Origin: Caulobacter sp. CCUG 60055
GTDB taxonomy: Bacteria; Pseudomonadota; Alphaproteobacteria; Caulobacterales; Caulobacteraceae
Length of the DNA stretch: 64,000 nucleotides
Assembly (NCBI RefSeq): GCF_022750545.1
Contig: NZ_PUIC01000016.1
Coordinates: forward strand, 124,001-188,000
Direction of reading: 5' to 3'
In this document: one piece after another, positions 27,522-36,277 of the stretch
Numbering within the stretch: the stretch's first letter is position 1
Layout: every line of letters starts with the position of its first letter
Notes under the pieces: model-generated
Told to the model about the DNA's origin: nothing
The model's input: the letters and a program-made list of their open reading frames with translations, nothing else
Databases searched by the model: none
Made by a program: the position numbers and the translations under genes

Positions 27522-28712
27522 CTAGTCTTCCCGGCCGCCCAACCGCTCCAGCAGGAAGTAAACGGCGCTCGCCAGGCAGACCACGCCGATGACCCCGGCG
27601 ACCCATCCCACCGGCCGGGCGCTGACGGCGCCGGCCTCGGCGTGCGGTCCGAATCCCCAATAGACGCCGGCCACGGCCACCACCAGCCCGACCGCGCCCA
27701 GGCCGACGAAGGGCCAGACGCTGGCCGGACGGCCGCCGGCCCGGCTCCCCGACCTGCGGCGCGCGGGGAACATGCGTTTGCGCAGATCGGCGCCGGCGGC
27801 GAGAACCGGTTCGGCCGCGGCCTCCTCGCCTTCGGCCGGCGCGTTGGCCGGCTCGGGCGGTTTCGGCGTCGAGGCCGGCGGCGTCGCGAGGCGGAAGTTG
27901 AAGCCCAGGGCGGAGGGCCGGGAGGCGATCGGAGCGATCGCCGGCGCGGGCTCCGCATCGGCCGTCGCTTCTAGGGCCGCCTGTCGGGGAGCCGCAGGCG
28001 TCACATCCCGCTCGTCCGGCGCAAGGGCCTGGAGCCGCTCGACCACCGCCGCCGCGGCCTGCTGCACGGGAGAGTCGGGCTCGGCGACGTCCACTTCCGG
28101 CTTCACCGGGCGGACGGTCTCGGGGCCGATATCGCGGAAGGCCGCGACCGGCCCGTCCAGCGGGGCGACGATGGCGGCCGGCGTCAGGCGCGGCGCGGCG
28201 TCGGCCAGCAGATCCAGCCGGGGCCGCACCACCGGCGTCGGAGCCGGAACCCAGCCGCCCGGCGGCGTCAGGAACAAGGTCTTCTCGGCCGCCCGGCGAC
28301 GGACCAGGGCGTCGACGACGATGCGCTCCCCGTCGAGTTCGGCCTCGCGCCACATCTCCAGGGCGCAGGCGGCCTGGATCAGCGCGCCTTCGTTGACCCG
28401 GCGCAACACCAGCGAGCGGCGGAAGTTCTCAAGGCCGATATTGAAGGCGAACGAGACCAGGGCGTCGAACTGGTTCTGGGTGAGCGGCGTGAAGGTCCAA
28501 TCGTTGACGGCTCCCGTCACCTCCAGCAGGTCGTAGATCAGCAAGGCCTCGGCGTCGGCCGGCGAGACCTCGGCCCCCTCCCGGGCCGACCGCACGTGGC
28601 CGTAGCCGATGGTCCAGCCGCCGCCGGGGAGCGCGGCCGCGGTGCGGCGGCATCCCTCGAAGCGCTTGATCATGTCGATCGCGACACGGGAGACCTGATG
28701 ACGCGGCTTCAT
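27522..28712 (-). CDS. spmX: SpmX-like polar protein with degenerate GH24 muramidase domain
   Basis: SpmX localises and activates the kinase DivJ at the stalked pole in Caulobacter. The first 150 residues are a phage-lysozyme-like domain ([37 protein letters not shown]). Glu19 and Thr34 are kept, but the catalytic Asp position is Leu28, as expected for a co-opted muramidase. A Pro/Ala-rich linker of about 180 residues follows, then two C-terminal membrane helices at about 332-357 and 367-390. ATG 28712 fits family starts (MKPRHQVSR); GTG 28736 is possible. The 396-residue length and architecture match SpmX. Confidence 0.87.
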   Translation of the reverse strand: MKPRHQVSRVAIDMIKRFEGCRRTAAALPGGGWTIGYGHVRSAREGAEVSPADAEALLIYDLLEVTGAVNDWTFTPLTQNQFDALVSFAFNIGLENFRRSLVLRRVNEGALIQAACALEMWREAELDGERIVVDALVRRRAAEKTLFLTPPGGWVPAPTPVVRPRLDLLADAAPRLTPAAIVAPLDGPVAAFRDIGPETVRPVKPEVDVAEPDSPVQQAAAAVVERLQALAPDERDVTPAAPRQAALEATADAEPAPAIAPIASRPSALGFNFRLATPPASTPKPPEPANAPAEGEEAAAEPVLAAGADLRKRMFPARRRSGSRAGGRPASVWPFVGLGAVGLVVAVAGVYWGFGPHAEAGAVSARPVGWVAGVIGVVCLASAVYFLLERLGGRED

Positions 28713-28855
28713 CGCCCTCTTGACCCATATTGGCACATACGCCGAAGCGTTCGCCTTTCACGGGCAAGAGCGGCGCCGGAACGGCCGAAGAGACCACGAC
28801 GCCACGTCGCCGGCTCACGCCGGCCCGCCGCATTCGATCAGGATTCAGGAGGGCC

Positions 28856-28892
28856 CGGCCGCCGGTCCGCGATAACCATCGCGGCCGCCGGT
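28856..28892 (-). terminator. GC-rich hairpin downstream of tRNA-Leu
   Basis: CGCGAT...ATCGCG is nested in CCGGC-rich arms, giving a long stem 12 bases past the tRNA 3' end. It lacks a T-run, so it may mark processing or partial termination of the tRNA transcript. Confidence 0.45.
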
Positions 28893-28904
28893 TCCGGATT
28901 TCAC

Positions 28905-28989
28905 TGGTGCGGTCGAGAAGACTCGAACTTCCACGGGTTGCCCCACAGCGACCTCAACGCTGCGCGTCTACCAATTCCGCCACGACCGC
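28905..28989 (-). tRNA. tRNA-Leu (anticodon GAG)
   Basis: The 85-base sequence folds as a class II tRNA: acceptor stem GCGGTCG/CGACCGC, anticodon stem CAGCG/CGCTG with loop TTGAGGT (anticodon GAG, reading CTC/CTT), a long variable arm, GTTCGAGTC T-arm, and an encoded ACCA end. Confidence 0.96.
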
Positions 28990-29092
28990 TCGTGGTGAGG
29001 CGCGGGGGTTAGCAAACCCCGCGCGGTTTGTGAAGGCGCGTTTTAAAGTCCGGGCGCCCCGCCCGTCCCGCGCTGGGACGCGGGATCGCCGG

Positions 29093-29341
29093 TCACCCCC
29101 CGGCCATGAAGTCGTAGACGTTGGCCGCGCCGGTGACGCTGATGGCGATCTTGTCTTCGTTGATCTGAATCTCGCCGCGCGCGATGGGGTGGTTGTTGGC
29201 CAGGATCCAGACCTCGTCGTTGGCCTTGGCGTCCAGGGGAATCACCGCGCCGCGCCCCATGCGCAGCAGTTGCTGCATCGGCAGGGTCGCTCGCCCCAAC
29301 AGCACCGAAATCTCGACATTGACGGCCTTGACCTGGCTCAC
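29093..29341 (-). CDS. fliN: FliN-family flagellar motor switch protein (short)
   Basis: 82 residues carrying the SpoA/FliN domain: VNVEISVLLGRATLPMQQLLRMGRGAVIPLD, NNHPIARGEIQINEDKIAISVT. In the flagellar C-ring FliN carries CheY-dependent switching with FliM and FliG. The GTG at 29341 starts right at the domain; no strong ribosome-binding site is seen and the frame is open upstream to 29407. It is an orphan here, between tRNA-Leu and lipB, away from other flagellar genes. Confidence 0.8.
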   Translation of the reverse strand: MSQVKAVNVEISVLLGRATLPMQQLLRMGRGAVIPLDAKANDEVWILANNHPIARGEIQINEDKIAISVTGAANVYDFMAGG

Positions 29342-29407
29342 GAGAACGCACACCCCACAAGGCGGGCGCCATTGCGTTCGCCCGCGTCGAGCCCAATCTG
29401 AGGCCAC

Positions 29408-30127
29408 ATGCTTGACCGGTCGTTAAACTCCGCCGCCGCCCCGCTCCTCGGCCGCCCCGACGGCGCCCCCGTCGAATGGGCGACCTCGACGGGGCGCACG
29501 CCCTATCCAGAGGCGGTCGCGGCCATGGAGGCGCGCGCCGCCGACATCGCGGAAGGCCGCGCGGCCGAGTTGGTCTGGCTGCTGGAACATCCGCCCCTCT
29601 ACACCGCCGGCGTATCCGCCAAGGCGGCCGACCTGCTGGCTCCCGACCGCTTTCCGGTGTTCGAGAGCGAACGCGGGGGACAGTTCACCTATCACGGCCC
29701 GGGCCAACGGGTGGCCTATGTGATGCTGGATCTGCGCGAACGGGGACGCGACGTTCGCGCCTTCGTCGAGGCGTTGGAGACCTGGGTGATCGGCGCCCTC
29801 GCCGCTTTCAACGTCGAGGGGCATATCCGCCCCGGACGTGTCGGGGTCTGGGTCGAGCGCAAGGCCCCCGGCTTCGCCCGCGAGGACAAGATCGCCGCGG
29901 TCGGCGTCAAGCTGCGCAAGTGGGTCAGCTTCCACGGCGTCAGCCTGAACGTCGAGCCCGACCTCGGCCACTTCGCCGGCATCGTGCCCTGCGGCATCAC
30001 CGAACATGGCGTGACCAGCCTGGTCGATCTCGGCCTGCCGGCGACGATGGACGACGCCGACGCGGCCTTGAAAGCCAGCTTCACGCGGGTGTTCGGCGCG
30101 GCCGTGGACGCGCCGGCGCCGCTGTGA
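29408..30127 (+). CDS. lipB: Octanoyl-[ACP]:protein N-octanoyltransferase LipB
   Basis: Transfers octanoate from acyl carrier protein to lipoyl domains of 2-oxoacid dehydrogenases. Motifs: [23 protein letters not shown], the catalytic Lys in [14 protein letters not shown] and the catalytic Cys in [14 protein letters not shown]. Length 239 is normal. It is divergent from the FliN-like gene with 66 bases between the starts. Confidence 0.95.
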   Translation: MLDRSLNSAAAPLLGRPDGAPVEWATSTGRTPYPEAVAAMEARAADIAEGRAAELVWLLEHPPLYTAGVSAKAADLLAPDRFPVFESERGGQFTYHGPGQRVAYVMLDLRERGRDVRAFVEALETWVIGALAAFNVEGHIRPGRVGVWVERKAPGFAREDKIAAVGVKLRKWVSFHGVSLNVEPDLGHFAGIVPCGITEHGVTSLVDLGLPATMDDADAALKASFTRVFGAAVDAPAPL

Positions 30128-30148
30128 AGCGGCCCGACATGACGCCGT

Positions 30149-30553
30149 TCAGGCCGCCGCCGGCTTGATCGGATTGGGGCCGAAGCGGTTCGCACCCTGC
30201 TCGCCGCCCATGACCGCCAGCTCCACCACCGCCCACAGCAGGACGATGGAGAACAGGAAGTCGAGGAAGCCGTCCGGCTTGGGCCACACCGCCGCCAGGG
30301 CGACCAGGATCAAGGCCGACCACCAGCCGGACCGGCCGCGGTCGTGCAGCCGCTTGGACAGCACGCAGGCGCCCGAGAACAACAGCGCCGGATAGACCAC
30401 CCAACCCGTGAGCCAGTGCAAGGTCGTGCCGACGATGGCTTCGTACAGCGAGGCGACCGCGATCAGAACCGCGCAGGCGATCAGGAACGGCGCCCTCGCC
30501 AGCCGTCCGGTGGACGACCAGAAAAGCTCCACCCAATCGATTTGGCTGTTCAT
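30149..30553 (-). CDS. DUF805 inner-membrane protein
   Basis: 134 residues with four hydrophobic helices. The opening WVELFWSSTGRLARAPFLIA and the central LSKRLHDRGRSGWWSALIL are the DUF805 signature (family of YhaH). Function is unknown. GGGAG lies upstream of ATG 30553; the frame extends 8 codons further without similarity. It converges with lipB. Confidence 0.85.
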   Translation of the reverse strand: MNSQIDWVELFWSSTGRLARAPFLIACAVLIAVASLYEAIVGTTLHWLTGWVVYPALLFSGACVLSKRLHDRGRSGWWSALILVALAAVWPKPDGFLDFLFSIVLLWAVVELAVMGGEQGANRFGPNPIKPAAA

Positions 30554-30624
30554 GACGATCTCCCGAGTCGCGGCCATAGCCCGCGCGCCGGGAATTTAGG
30601 ATCGCCGGACCGAAAGCGGAAGGG

Positions 30625-31164
30625 TCACCAGCGACGGACCCGGCCGACGTCCACATGGACGAAGTCCGAGCTGGGATAGTAGCCCACCCCGCCCAGCGAC
30701 AGGCCCAGTGCCGCGTCGCGCAGGGACGCCAGCCGCACGCCGGGAACGCGGATGTCGATGGCCTTGCCTTCCATGTGCAGGCTGTGGGTGGCCACGCCGC
30801 CGCTGCGTTCGTGCAACAGGGCGTTGGTGCGGGGCGAGCGATAGCCGGAGATGATCTGGTACGGCTGGGTCGTCTCGGTCCGCGACTGCAGCAGCGTCAA
30901 CAGGTCGAGCAGCTTGGGCTCGATCGGATGGACGTCGCCCGTGCGGAAATCGCGAAGGACATGGTTCACCGAGGCCAGGGCGTCGGGAATGTATTCGCCC
31001 CCCTCCCAGTAGGTGACCTTGACCGCCTCGTCCGTATGGGTGTTGCGGAACGCGAGGGTCCGCGCCGGAATGGCGGCCAACGACCGCAGCCCATAGGCGG
31101 TGAAAAAGGAACCTGCGCCCACGGCGAGGCCACGGCGAAGTAGATCGCGACGACGAAGCGACAT
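30625..31164 (-). CDS. DUF882/YcbK-family peptidase M15-like exported protein
   Basis: A periplasmic protein with a Tat-type signal (SLRRRDLLRRGLAVGAGSFF). The mature part has the YcbK/peptidase M15-3 core: IISGYRSPRTNALL, THSLHMEGKAIDIRV (His and Asp metal ligands) and DFVHVDVGRVRRW with the final His. Such proteins are predicted zinc D,D-carboxypeptidase-like peptidoglycan enzymes. 179 residues from ATG 31164 (GGGGGCG upstream). It lies directly downstream of an L,D-transpeptidase gene, an association common for ycbB and ycbK. Confidence 0.88.
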   Translation of the reverse strand: MSLRRRDLLRRGLAVGAGSFFTAYGLRSLAAIPARTLAFRNTHTDEAVKVTYWEGGEYIPDALASVNHVLRDFRTGDVHPIEPKLLDLLTLLQSRTETTQPYQIISGYRSPRTNALLHERSGGVATHSLHMEGKAIDIRVPGVRLASLRDAALGLSLGGVGYYPSSDFVHVDVGRVRRW

Positions 31165-31276
31165 TGGACGCCCCCGATAACCCGACTGACCGAGCGGCCT
31201 TCGCATGTGATTGGGGCGAAAGCGCGACTACAGTCGATCTTTACAGTTAATAGATTCTTAAATTCAAGAACATCGT

Positions 31277-32704
31277 TCACATAATTGCGTTCAACTCGGC
31301 ATCCCACCCGTATATATCATCGCGGAAATTGAGTTGACCGTCCGCGTCTACGTATGCGGTTCGGTATAGAATGAACACTGGAGCCGGTTGGTCAAGCTTG
31401 ATCCACCGCGTCTTGCCGGCGTCGATAGCCTTGTCGATCTTGTCGTCGGTCCACGACTGGCCGGCCAACAGCTTTCCGGCGAGCGCCCGCGGCTGCTCAA
31501 GCCTGACGCAGCCATGGCTGAGCCCCCGCCGATCGCGGGCGAACAGGGCCCGCGCCGGGGTGTCGTGCAGATAGACGCCATAGGGGTTGGGGAAGTCGAA
31601 CTTGATCCGCCCCAGGGCGTTGCGCGCGCCGGGGGCCTGGCGGATCTGGCCGTTCACGCGCCGATAGCCGTGGCGGGCGAGATAGCCACGGTCGCGCGCG
31701 GCCTTGGGCAGGATCTCCTTGGACGCGATCGAGGCCGGAACGTTCCAGGGCGGATTGAAGATCACGTACTGGACCTGCGAGCCCAGCATCGGCGTCTGAT
31801 GCTTCGGATCGCCGACGACCACCTTCATGGTCAGAGTCGGGCCGCCGGCCTCGAACAGCACCGCCTCCGCCGACGGAATATCGACCTCGATCCGGTTCGG
31901 CGGCGGGACACGGGGGCCCCAGCGCAGGCGCTCCAGGTTGGCGGCGATCTGCGCGGCGCGATCCTCGGCCGTCACGTTCAGGGCGGCCAGCGTGCGCTCA
32001 TCGACCCGCCCGGACGCGGCCAGGCCATGCCTGGCTTGGAAGGCCTTCAGAGCGTCGGCGAGCCCCGGGTCGAACCTGGCGGGCTTGGCCGCCGCGGGCG
32101 CGGCGTAGCCCTCTGCGGCGAGGCGTTGACGCAGCAAGACCACCGAGCCTTTGGCGCCGTTCTGCACGCCCGCCGGTACGACCGGCCAGCCGCCCGCGGA
32201 GGCCGCGTCCCGGTATCGGCGATACTGTTCCGCAAGCGCCTTGTATTCCCGGCCCTGCGGCTCCAGGTCCCCGAGCCAGGCCGCCAGCCGCCCCGCCTTG
32301 TGGGCCGCCAGCAGGTCGGCGGCCGCGTCATAGGCTGGCGCGGCGAGCCCCCAGGCCTCGTTGCGGCGCGCGGGGGGCGAGCCCCCGATTCTTTGGAACC
32401 GGGCGTAACGCGTCGCCGCCTCGACCAGGGTCTGGTCGGCCTGCTCGCGAGCCGCCGGGTCCTTGGCCTTGAGCCCCGCCGCCAGGGCGGCGACGTCGAA
32501 CGCCGGCAGCCCCTGATCCTTGGCGGCGGTCAGCGCGCGAAGGATCGCCTGCTCGTCCTGACCGCTTAGTCGGGGCGGCGGCTCGACGGCGGCCGGCGGC
32601 GGCGTTCCAGGCGCCTGGGCCGCGACGGTCCCCGTCAGACAGGTCGCGAGCACGATCGCGAGGCCCCTCGCGAACGATCTCGCACCCTTGGCAAACGCCG
32701 TCAT
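31277..32704 (-). CDS. Murein L,D-transpeptidase, YcbB/LdtD type
   Basis: Forms 3-3 peptidoglycan cross-links or anchors proteins to the wall. A signal peptide (about 1-30) is followed by a variable helical region, a peptidoglycan-binding domain (LKAFQARHGLAASGRVDERTLAAL, about 225-250), and the YkuD catalytic domain with HDTPARALF and SHGCVRLEQ, whose Cys is the nucleophile. 475 residues from ATG 32704. The gene pairs with the DUF882 gene 112 bases downstream. Confidence 0.9.
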   Translation of the reverse strand: MTAFAKGARSFARGLAIVLATCLTGTVAAQAPGTPPPAAVEPPPRLSGQDEQAILRALTAAKDQGLPAFDVAALAAGLKAKDPAAREQADQTLVEAATRYARFQRIGGSPPARRNEAWGLAAPAYDAAADLLAAHKAGRLAAWLGDLEPQGREYKALAEQYRRYRDAASAGGWPVVPAGVQNGAKGSVVLLRQRLAAEGYAAPAAAKPARFDPGLADALKAFQARHGLAASGRVDERTLAALNVTAEDRAAQIAANLERLRWGPRVPPPNRIEVDIPSAEAVLFEAGGPTLTMKVVVGDPKHQTPMLGSQVQYVIFNPPWNVPASIASKEILPKAARDRGYLARHGYRRVNGQIRQAPGARNALGRIKFDFPNPYGVYLHDTPARALFARDRRGLSHGCVRLEQPRALAGKLLAGQSWTDDKIDKAIDAGKTRWIKLDQPAPVFILYRTAYVDADGQLNFRDDIYGWDAELNAIM

Positions 32705-32930
32705 CGCCACCTTCCCGGCTCGACTTCAGGAGGGCTACGCAACAGCCGCTCTCATAAGGTGAAAGCGTTGCGGCCGCACTGGTTCCGCGGGCCTAACCCG
32801 CGCCGCGCATGACCTGGAAGAGGTCGGCCAGCCGCACGCTGCGGTCCCCCGCCGCGAAGCGGCCCGCTCCGACGCCGACTAAGAGGCCCAGACCGGGAGC
32901 TGGTGCAGGCCCTTGGGAAATACGCGCCGG

Positions 32931-33206
32931 TCAATTGGCGCAGGCCCTGACGGCGGCTTCCAGCTCCGCCTCACGCGCGATACGCAACAGCCGGCCGGCG
33001 AGCAGCAACTGAACGCCGGCGAAGACGTCCGCCGCCCCCGCGAGCGCCTGCTCGGTGTCCGGATAGGCGGGAGCCGGCGAAACGCCCGCAGGACAACGGA
33101 CCACAACAGGGATGCTCGCCGATTTCACCACGACAGGGGGGACGCCCTGGTGCGCGCAGGCGGCGCATGAGACCGCGACGAGACACGCCCAAAACCTTCG
33201 CCTCAC
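32931..33206 (-). CDS. Probable outer-membrane spanin (Rz1-like lipoprotein)
   Basis: 91 residues beginning RRRFWACLVAVSCAACAHQ, a short lipoprotein signal with two candidate lipobox cysteines. A Pro-rich segment (PVVVRCPAGVSPAPAYPD) and a helical tail follow. GTG 33206 has GAAGGAGG seven bases upstream. It follows the Rz-like gene by 23 bases, the usual order of two-component spanins that fuse inner and outer membranes in the last lysis step. The role is inferred from lipobox, size and place. Confidence 0.55.
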   Translation of the reverse strand: MRRRFWACLVAVSCAACAHQGVPPVVVKSASIPVVVRCPAGVSPAPAYPDTEQALAGAADVFAGVQLLLAGRLLRIAREAELEAAVRACAN

Positions 33207-33229
33207 GACGGAGCCTCCTTCATGGCGGA

Positions 33230-33670
33230 TCATCGGATCCGGATAAGCTTCAGCGCGGCGGCGCAATGGTCGGCTTCCGGCGGCGCCGCCAACACGGCGG
33301 CGGCGGCGTCCTGCGCCCGCCGCCGCGCGGCCGCCGCCTGCGCCTGGGCCTGCTCGGCCTGCGCTCTGCGGCGCTCGCCTTGTTCCTGAAGCGCCGCGAC
33401 GGCGGCGTTCTGCTGATCGATGGCGCGCTCAAGACTGTCGGCTCCAACCCTGCACTCGCGCCACCCGCGCTCGAAGGCCGCCGCCTCCTCGCGCCAGCTC
33501 TGTTGGGTCCTCGGGTCGACCAGAGCCAGCCTGGCGGCGGCCAATTGCCCCTGCAGTTGGTGCAGTCGAAGCGTCTGCCCCCAGAGCAGGCCGCCTGCGG
33601 CGACGGCGGCCAGGCAGAACCACGCTTGCGGCCTCAACAGCAGGCGCGACAGATTCCAAAGAGACAGCAA
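33230..33670 (-). CDS. Probable inner-membrane spanin (Rz-like)
   Basis: 146 residues: one N-terminal membrane helix (WFCLAAVAAGGLLW) then a long coiled coil rich in Gln, Ala and Arg (LQGQLAAARLAL, EQGERRRAQAEQAQAQ). TTG 33670 is chosen because GGGAGG lies six bases upstream and the helix follows at once; the open frame continues further upstream without domain content. Together with the lipoprotein gene it makes a plausible spanin pair. The 171-base gap upstream holds a small hairpin (33746-33762) and no gene. Confidence 0.6.
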   Translation of the reverse strand: MLSLWNLSRLLLRPQAWFCLAAVAAGGLLWGQTLRLHQLQGQLAAARLALVDPRTQQSWREEAAAFERGWRECRVGADSLERAIDQQNAAVAALQEQGERRRAQAEQAQAQAAAARRRAQDAAAAVLAAPPEADHCAAALKLIRIR

Positions 33671-33841
33671 TCGCGCCTCCCTCGAAAAGAAAGTTGTCTG
33701 GAACGCGGAACCTTTTCCGCCGGCCGGAATTTTGGAGTGGTCCGGTTCGTCCCAAGGACGAAGCTGACACGACCGGCCCGGCCACGCCCCCCCGACGTTA
33801 ACCGCCGGGTCGGTCACCTTCTCCCAACAATGATCCAGCCG

Positions 33842-34099
33842 TCAGGTCGAACCTGTCACCTTGGGTTCGGCGGGGTTCGTGCCCCAGATCAGGGCCATGA
33901 CCGCGCCGCCAAGCGCGCCGTAGAACACCCCTGCGTCCGTCAACGACACCGCCTTCCCGGTCAACAGCATGACATAGGGCAAGGGCGCGCCGAGCAGGAA
34001 CATCAGCATGGCCAGCCCCTTGCCGATCGCAAAGCTGTCGCCGTCCGGACCCGTGAAATAGTCGCGAAACACCTTGCGCAGCAGAGCCCCCCCGCTCAC
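33842..34099 (-). CDS. Small two-helix membrane protein, holin candidate
   Basis: 85 residues with two hydrophobic helices (LAMLMFLLGAPLPYVMLL and VFYGALGGAVMALIW) and short charged ends. GTG 34099 follows GGAGG and overlaps the upstream gene's stop by four bases. Place between endolysin and spanins, size and topology suit a holin or antiholin; no specific family was recognised. Confidence 0.6.
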   Translation of the reverse strand: MSGGALLRKVFRDYFTGPDGDSFAIGKGLAMLMFLLGAPLPYVMLLTGKAVSLTDAGVFYGALGGAVMALIWGTNPAEPKVTGST

Positions 34100-34368
34100 G
34101 GCCGGCCTCCGGCCCAAAGGTGGCCCAGCCAGGCCTTGACCACCACCATCAGCACCGCGCCCAGTATGGTCAGGGCGGCCACCATGCCCAGACCACGGTC
34201 GCGCAAGGACATCATGGCCCGAAGATCCGCGCGCAGCCCGCCGTCGCCGTCCCGGCCGACGACGATCTCGCTGAGACTTTCAAGCTTGGCCTCGATGCGG
34301 GCCAGCGCGGCCGTGACTTCGGCGCCGTCTGTCGATCGGAACGCCGAACGCTGTCCGCCCGAGCTCAT
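34096..34368 (-). CDS. Coiled-coil/one-helix membrane protein, XhlA-like holin partner
   Basis: 90 residues: an amphipathic helix (VTAALARIEAKLESLSEIV), then RDRGLGMVAALTILGAVLMVVVKAWL as a single C-terminal membrane helix. This layout resembles XhlA-type phage proteins that accompany holins. GAGGAAC lies five bases before ATG 34368. It is translationally coupled to the next gene. Confidence 0.6.
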   Translation of the reverse strand: MSSGGQRSAFRSTDGAEVTAALARIEAKLESLSEIVVGRDGDGGLRADLRAMMSLRDRGLGMVAALTILGAVLMVVVKAWLGHLWAGGRP

Positions 34369-34611
34369 GGCCGTTCCTCGCGCACGCGCCGACCGGGCGC
34401 CCGCGCAGCGGACGTCATACAGGTACGCTTCATCTGGCTAACCTCGTTGGATGGCGCGACGCCGTGTCGCAAGACGCGCAAAAGCGCGCGACGCAACCGT
34501 TCGCGCTGACGACCGTTATCCGTTGGTGGCGGTCGCGGTCCCCTCTCCCCGGCCGTCGCCAGAGTGAGAGGCCCGGCGATCCCTTCCCCGCCGGGCCTTT
34601 TCACGCCCAGG
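34369..34611. other. Gap in the lysis region with strong hairpin
   Basis: This 243-base stretch breaks an otherwise tight operon. AGGCCCGGC and GCCGGGCCT (34569-34599) form a strong stem followed by TTTTC on the plus strand, as a plus-strand terminator would. On the minus strand a 79-codon frame with GTG at 34604 overlaps the ATG of the next gene, but it has no ribosome-binding site and no recognisable domain. Either a small gene or an antisense transcript is possible. Confidence 0.35.
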
Positions 34612-34812
34612 TCAGGCCAGGCGGCGACCGCCGGTGACCGCCCAGGTCAGGATGCCGGCCAACAAGGCGTCGTAACGCCGGGGCACAAGCGCACAGGTCG
34701 AAACGACCACACGGAAGATGATCCGAGGCGCAGTCAGCGCCCTTCGCCGCCAGGCCGGTCCCTTCCTGGGACGGTCTACGGGCGGAGCCTTTGGCGAGGC
34801 CATGTTGAACAT
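34612..34812 (-). CDS. Small basic hypothetical protein of the lysis region
   Basis: 66 residues, basic in the first half and mildly hydrophobic in the second (RIIFRVVVSTCALV, YDALLAGILTWAV). GGAGG lies seven bases before ATG 34812, good evidence that it is translated. No family recognised; a lysis-related role is possible from place and amphipathic character. Confidence 0.5.
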   Translation of the reverse strand: MFNMASPKAPPVDRPRKGPAWRRRALTAPRIIFRVVVSTCALVPRRYDALLAGILTWAVTGGRRLA

Positions 34813-34896
34813 CTGACGCCTCCTGGTCGAACCCCGGAATCGAACGCCCAAGCCTGGCGCGACGTTCCCACATCTTCGCGTCGGTGTGGAGCGACC

Positions 34897-35340
34897 TTAG
34901 GCGGTTCGTACGCCGACCCTCATCATTTCCGCGAGTCGCCGCGCCCGGGGGCCGACCTGGCGGGCCCAGAGGCTGGCGAGCATGCCCGCCGCCGCCGCCG
35001 CATAGTCGCCGGCGCGCATCTGGGAAAGCGTGGCGCGGAACTTGAGCAGTCCTGGAACGCCTAGATTAAAGCCCATATTGACCAGGACATCCTGCCGAGC
35101 CGGCGTCATTTCCCGCCACCAGGGCAGATTGCGGTCCAGCGCGCCCTCGACCACGCCCGCATCCTGTGCAAGGGCGGCCTCGGCCTGGGCGAGCGACCAG
35201 ACCAGTCCCTTGCGGACCTCAGGCCCGGTATGGCCGTAGCCGATGGTCCATGGATCGCCTCCCGACAGCGGGTCCGGGTAGGCGATCAGCCTCAGGCCCT
35301 CATCCCGCCGCAGGTCCGCCAGTACGGCCGGCGTCGGCAT
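34897..35340 (-). CDS. Phage endolysin, GH24 lysozyme (muramidase)
   Basis: 147 residues with the full T4-lysozyme-type catalytic set: Glu14 (RRDEGLRL), Asp23 (AYPDPL) and Thr32 (WTIGYGHTG). No signal peptide or SAR helix is seen, so export through a holin is expected. It starts one base after the stop of the upstream gene (TGAGATG). Compare the chromosomal SpmX in this window, which has lost the catalytic Asp. Confidence 0.88.
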   Translation of the reverse strand: MPTPAVLADLRRDEGLRLIAYPDPLSGGDPWTIGYGHTGPEVRKGLVWSLAQAEAALAQDAGVVEGALDRNLPWWREMTPARQDVLVNMGFNLGVPGLLKFRATLSQMRAGDYAAAAAGMLASLWARQVGPRARRLAEMMRVGVRTA

Positions 35341-35341
35341 C

Positions 35342-35767
35342 TCAGTTCGCCGCCAACGGCGCGGCGGCCGGCTCGGCCGCGCCATAGCGAACGTCCGGCG
35401 CAGGATCCTCCGAAGGATCGGGCCAGGGCCTTCCTTCTCCCGGCGCTTCGCCAAGTTCACGCAGCGCCGCCTGGCGCATCTTCAGGCCACGGCCGTCGAT
35501 GGCCAGACTGTGCCAGCCGTTGGCCGCGCCAAAGCCCGCGCACTGCCCGAGCACGACCAACGCGGCCTGCCGGGCCGCGACGTCCGCGATCTCGGTTCGC
35601 CTCGCGTAAAGGAGTTCGGCCGTGTCGCAGATCGTGACGACCGGCGACATGGCCGCGAGGGTCCCTGCAAGCAGTTCCGCCACACCGTCGGGCAAGGCCG
35701 GACCGTGTTGAAGCGCGAAGGTCTGCACCGCGACGCGCATTTCGGGAATGCCGGTGATGGTCTCCAT
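35342..35767 (-). CDS. Phage hypothetical protein, 141 residues
   Basis: Unrecognised. The N-terminal two thirds are helical (VAVQTFALQHGPALPDGVAELLAGTL, TAELLYARRTEIADVAARQAALVVL); the end is Pro/Ala/Asp-rich. It sits between tail genes and the endolysin and is coupled to both neighbours, so it belongs to the late operon, perhaps as a chaperone or minor tail protein. Confidence 0.65.
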   Translation of the reverse strand: METITGIPEMRVAVQTFALQHGPALPDGVAELLAGTLAAMSPVVTICDTAELLYARRTEIADVAARQAALVVLGQCAGFGAANGWHSLAIDGRGLKMRQAALRELGEAPGEGRPWPDPSEDPAPDVRYGAAEPAAAPLAAN

Positions 35768-35776
35768 GGAGGCCTC

Positions 35777-36268
35777 CTATTGAATGCTGGCGTCGAGCGG
35801 CGCCGGCAGGGCCTGCACGGGCTGCGCGCTCGGCGTATTCAGATTGAAGAACGGGTCCACGCCCTTGCGAGCGATGATCTCGCTGCGGGTGGCGATCCCG
35901 GTGAGCGCGCTGGCGGCTGCCCGGTGCTGGGCGCCCTGGATGGTCCGCTCGACCATCACGAACCGTGCCCGCTCGATCGCCGAGACGAAATCGACCGGCG
36001 AATGGCTCATGAACACTTCCTGATAGCCGTCCGCCTGGATCTGAAACGCCCCGGTGTCGGCCTGCAGCGCCTTGCCGTCGTCGCCGACGAGCGAGCCGGT
36101 GAAGCGGAAAACCTCCTGACCGATCTGGCTGGCCTGATCGTCATGGATGGTGCGGACCTTCACCTTGTGGTCGCCCAGTTCGTAGACGCGATCCTCGGTA
36201 TTGATGTCATGCCCAGCGGCGCGCAACGCGTCGGTGATGTCCACCGGCACGCTCTTTCCTTCGGCCAT
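35777..36268 (-). CDS. Phage hypothetical protein, 163 residues
   Basis: Unrecognised, soluble and acidic, with VPVDITDALRAAGHDINTED and an HSPVDFVSAIERARFVMVER segment. It begins nine bases after the large tail-tip gene. Such genes behind the tip often encode tip-associated or fibre-assembly proteins; nothing in the sequence proves it. Confidence 0.65.
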   Translation of the reverse strand: MAEGKSVPVDITDALRAAGHDINTEDRVYELGDHKVKVRTIHDDQASQIGQEVFRFTGSLVGDDGKALQADTGAFQIQADGYQEVFMSHSPVDFVSAIERARFVMVERTIQGAQHRAAASALTGIATRSEIIARKGVDPFFNLNTPSAQPVQALPAPLDASIQ

Positions 36269-36277
36269 GCGGCCCTC

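Noticed and set aside
23579-27592. A 1337-codon open frame on the plus strand
   Set aside because: It is the antisense shadow of ppc and ivd in GC-rich DNA; its translation is low-complexity (His/Gln/Arg/Gly-rich) with no domains.
28905-28989. tRNA-Leu as the attachment site of the phage element
   Set aside because: It lies 4 kb from the element with lipB and cell-wall genes between, and no repeat of its 3' end was seen at the far edge.
32752-32930. Short minus-strand frame ending GRFAAGDRSVRLADLFQVMRGAG
   Set aside because: It looks faintly like a protein C-terminus but has no start or wider context; not enough to call a pseudogene.
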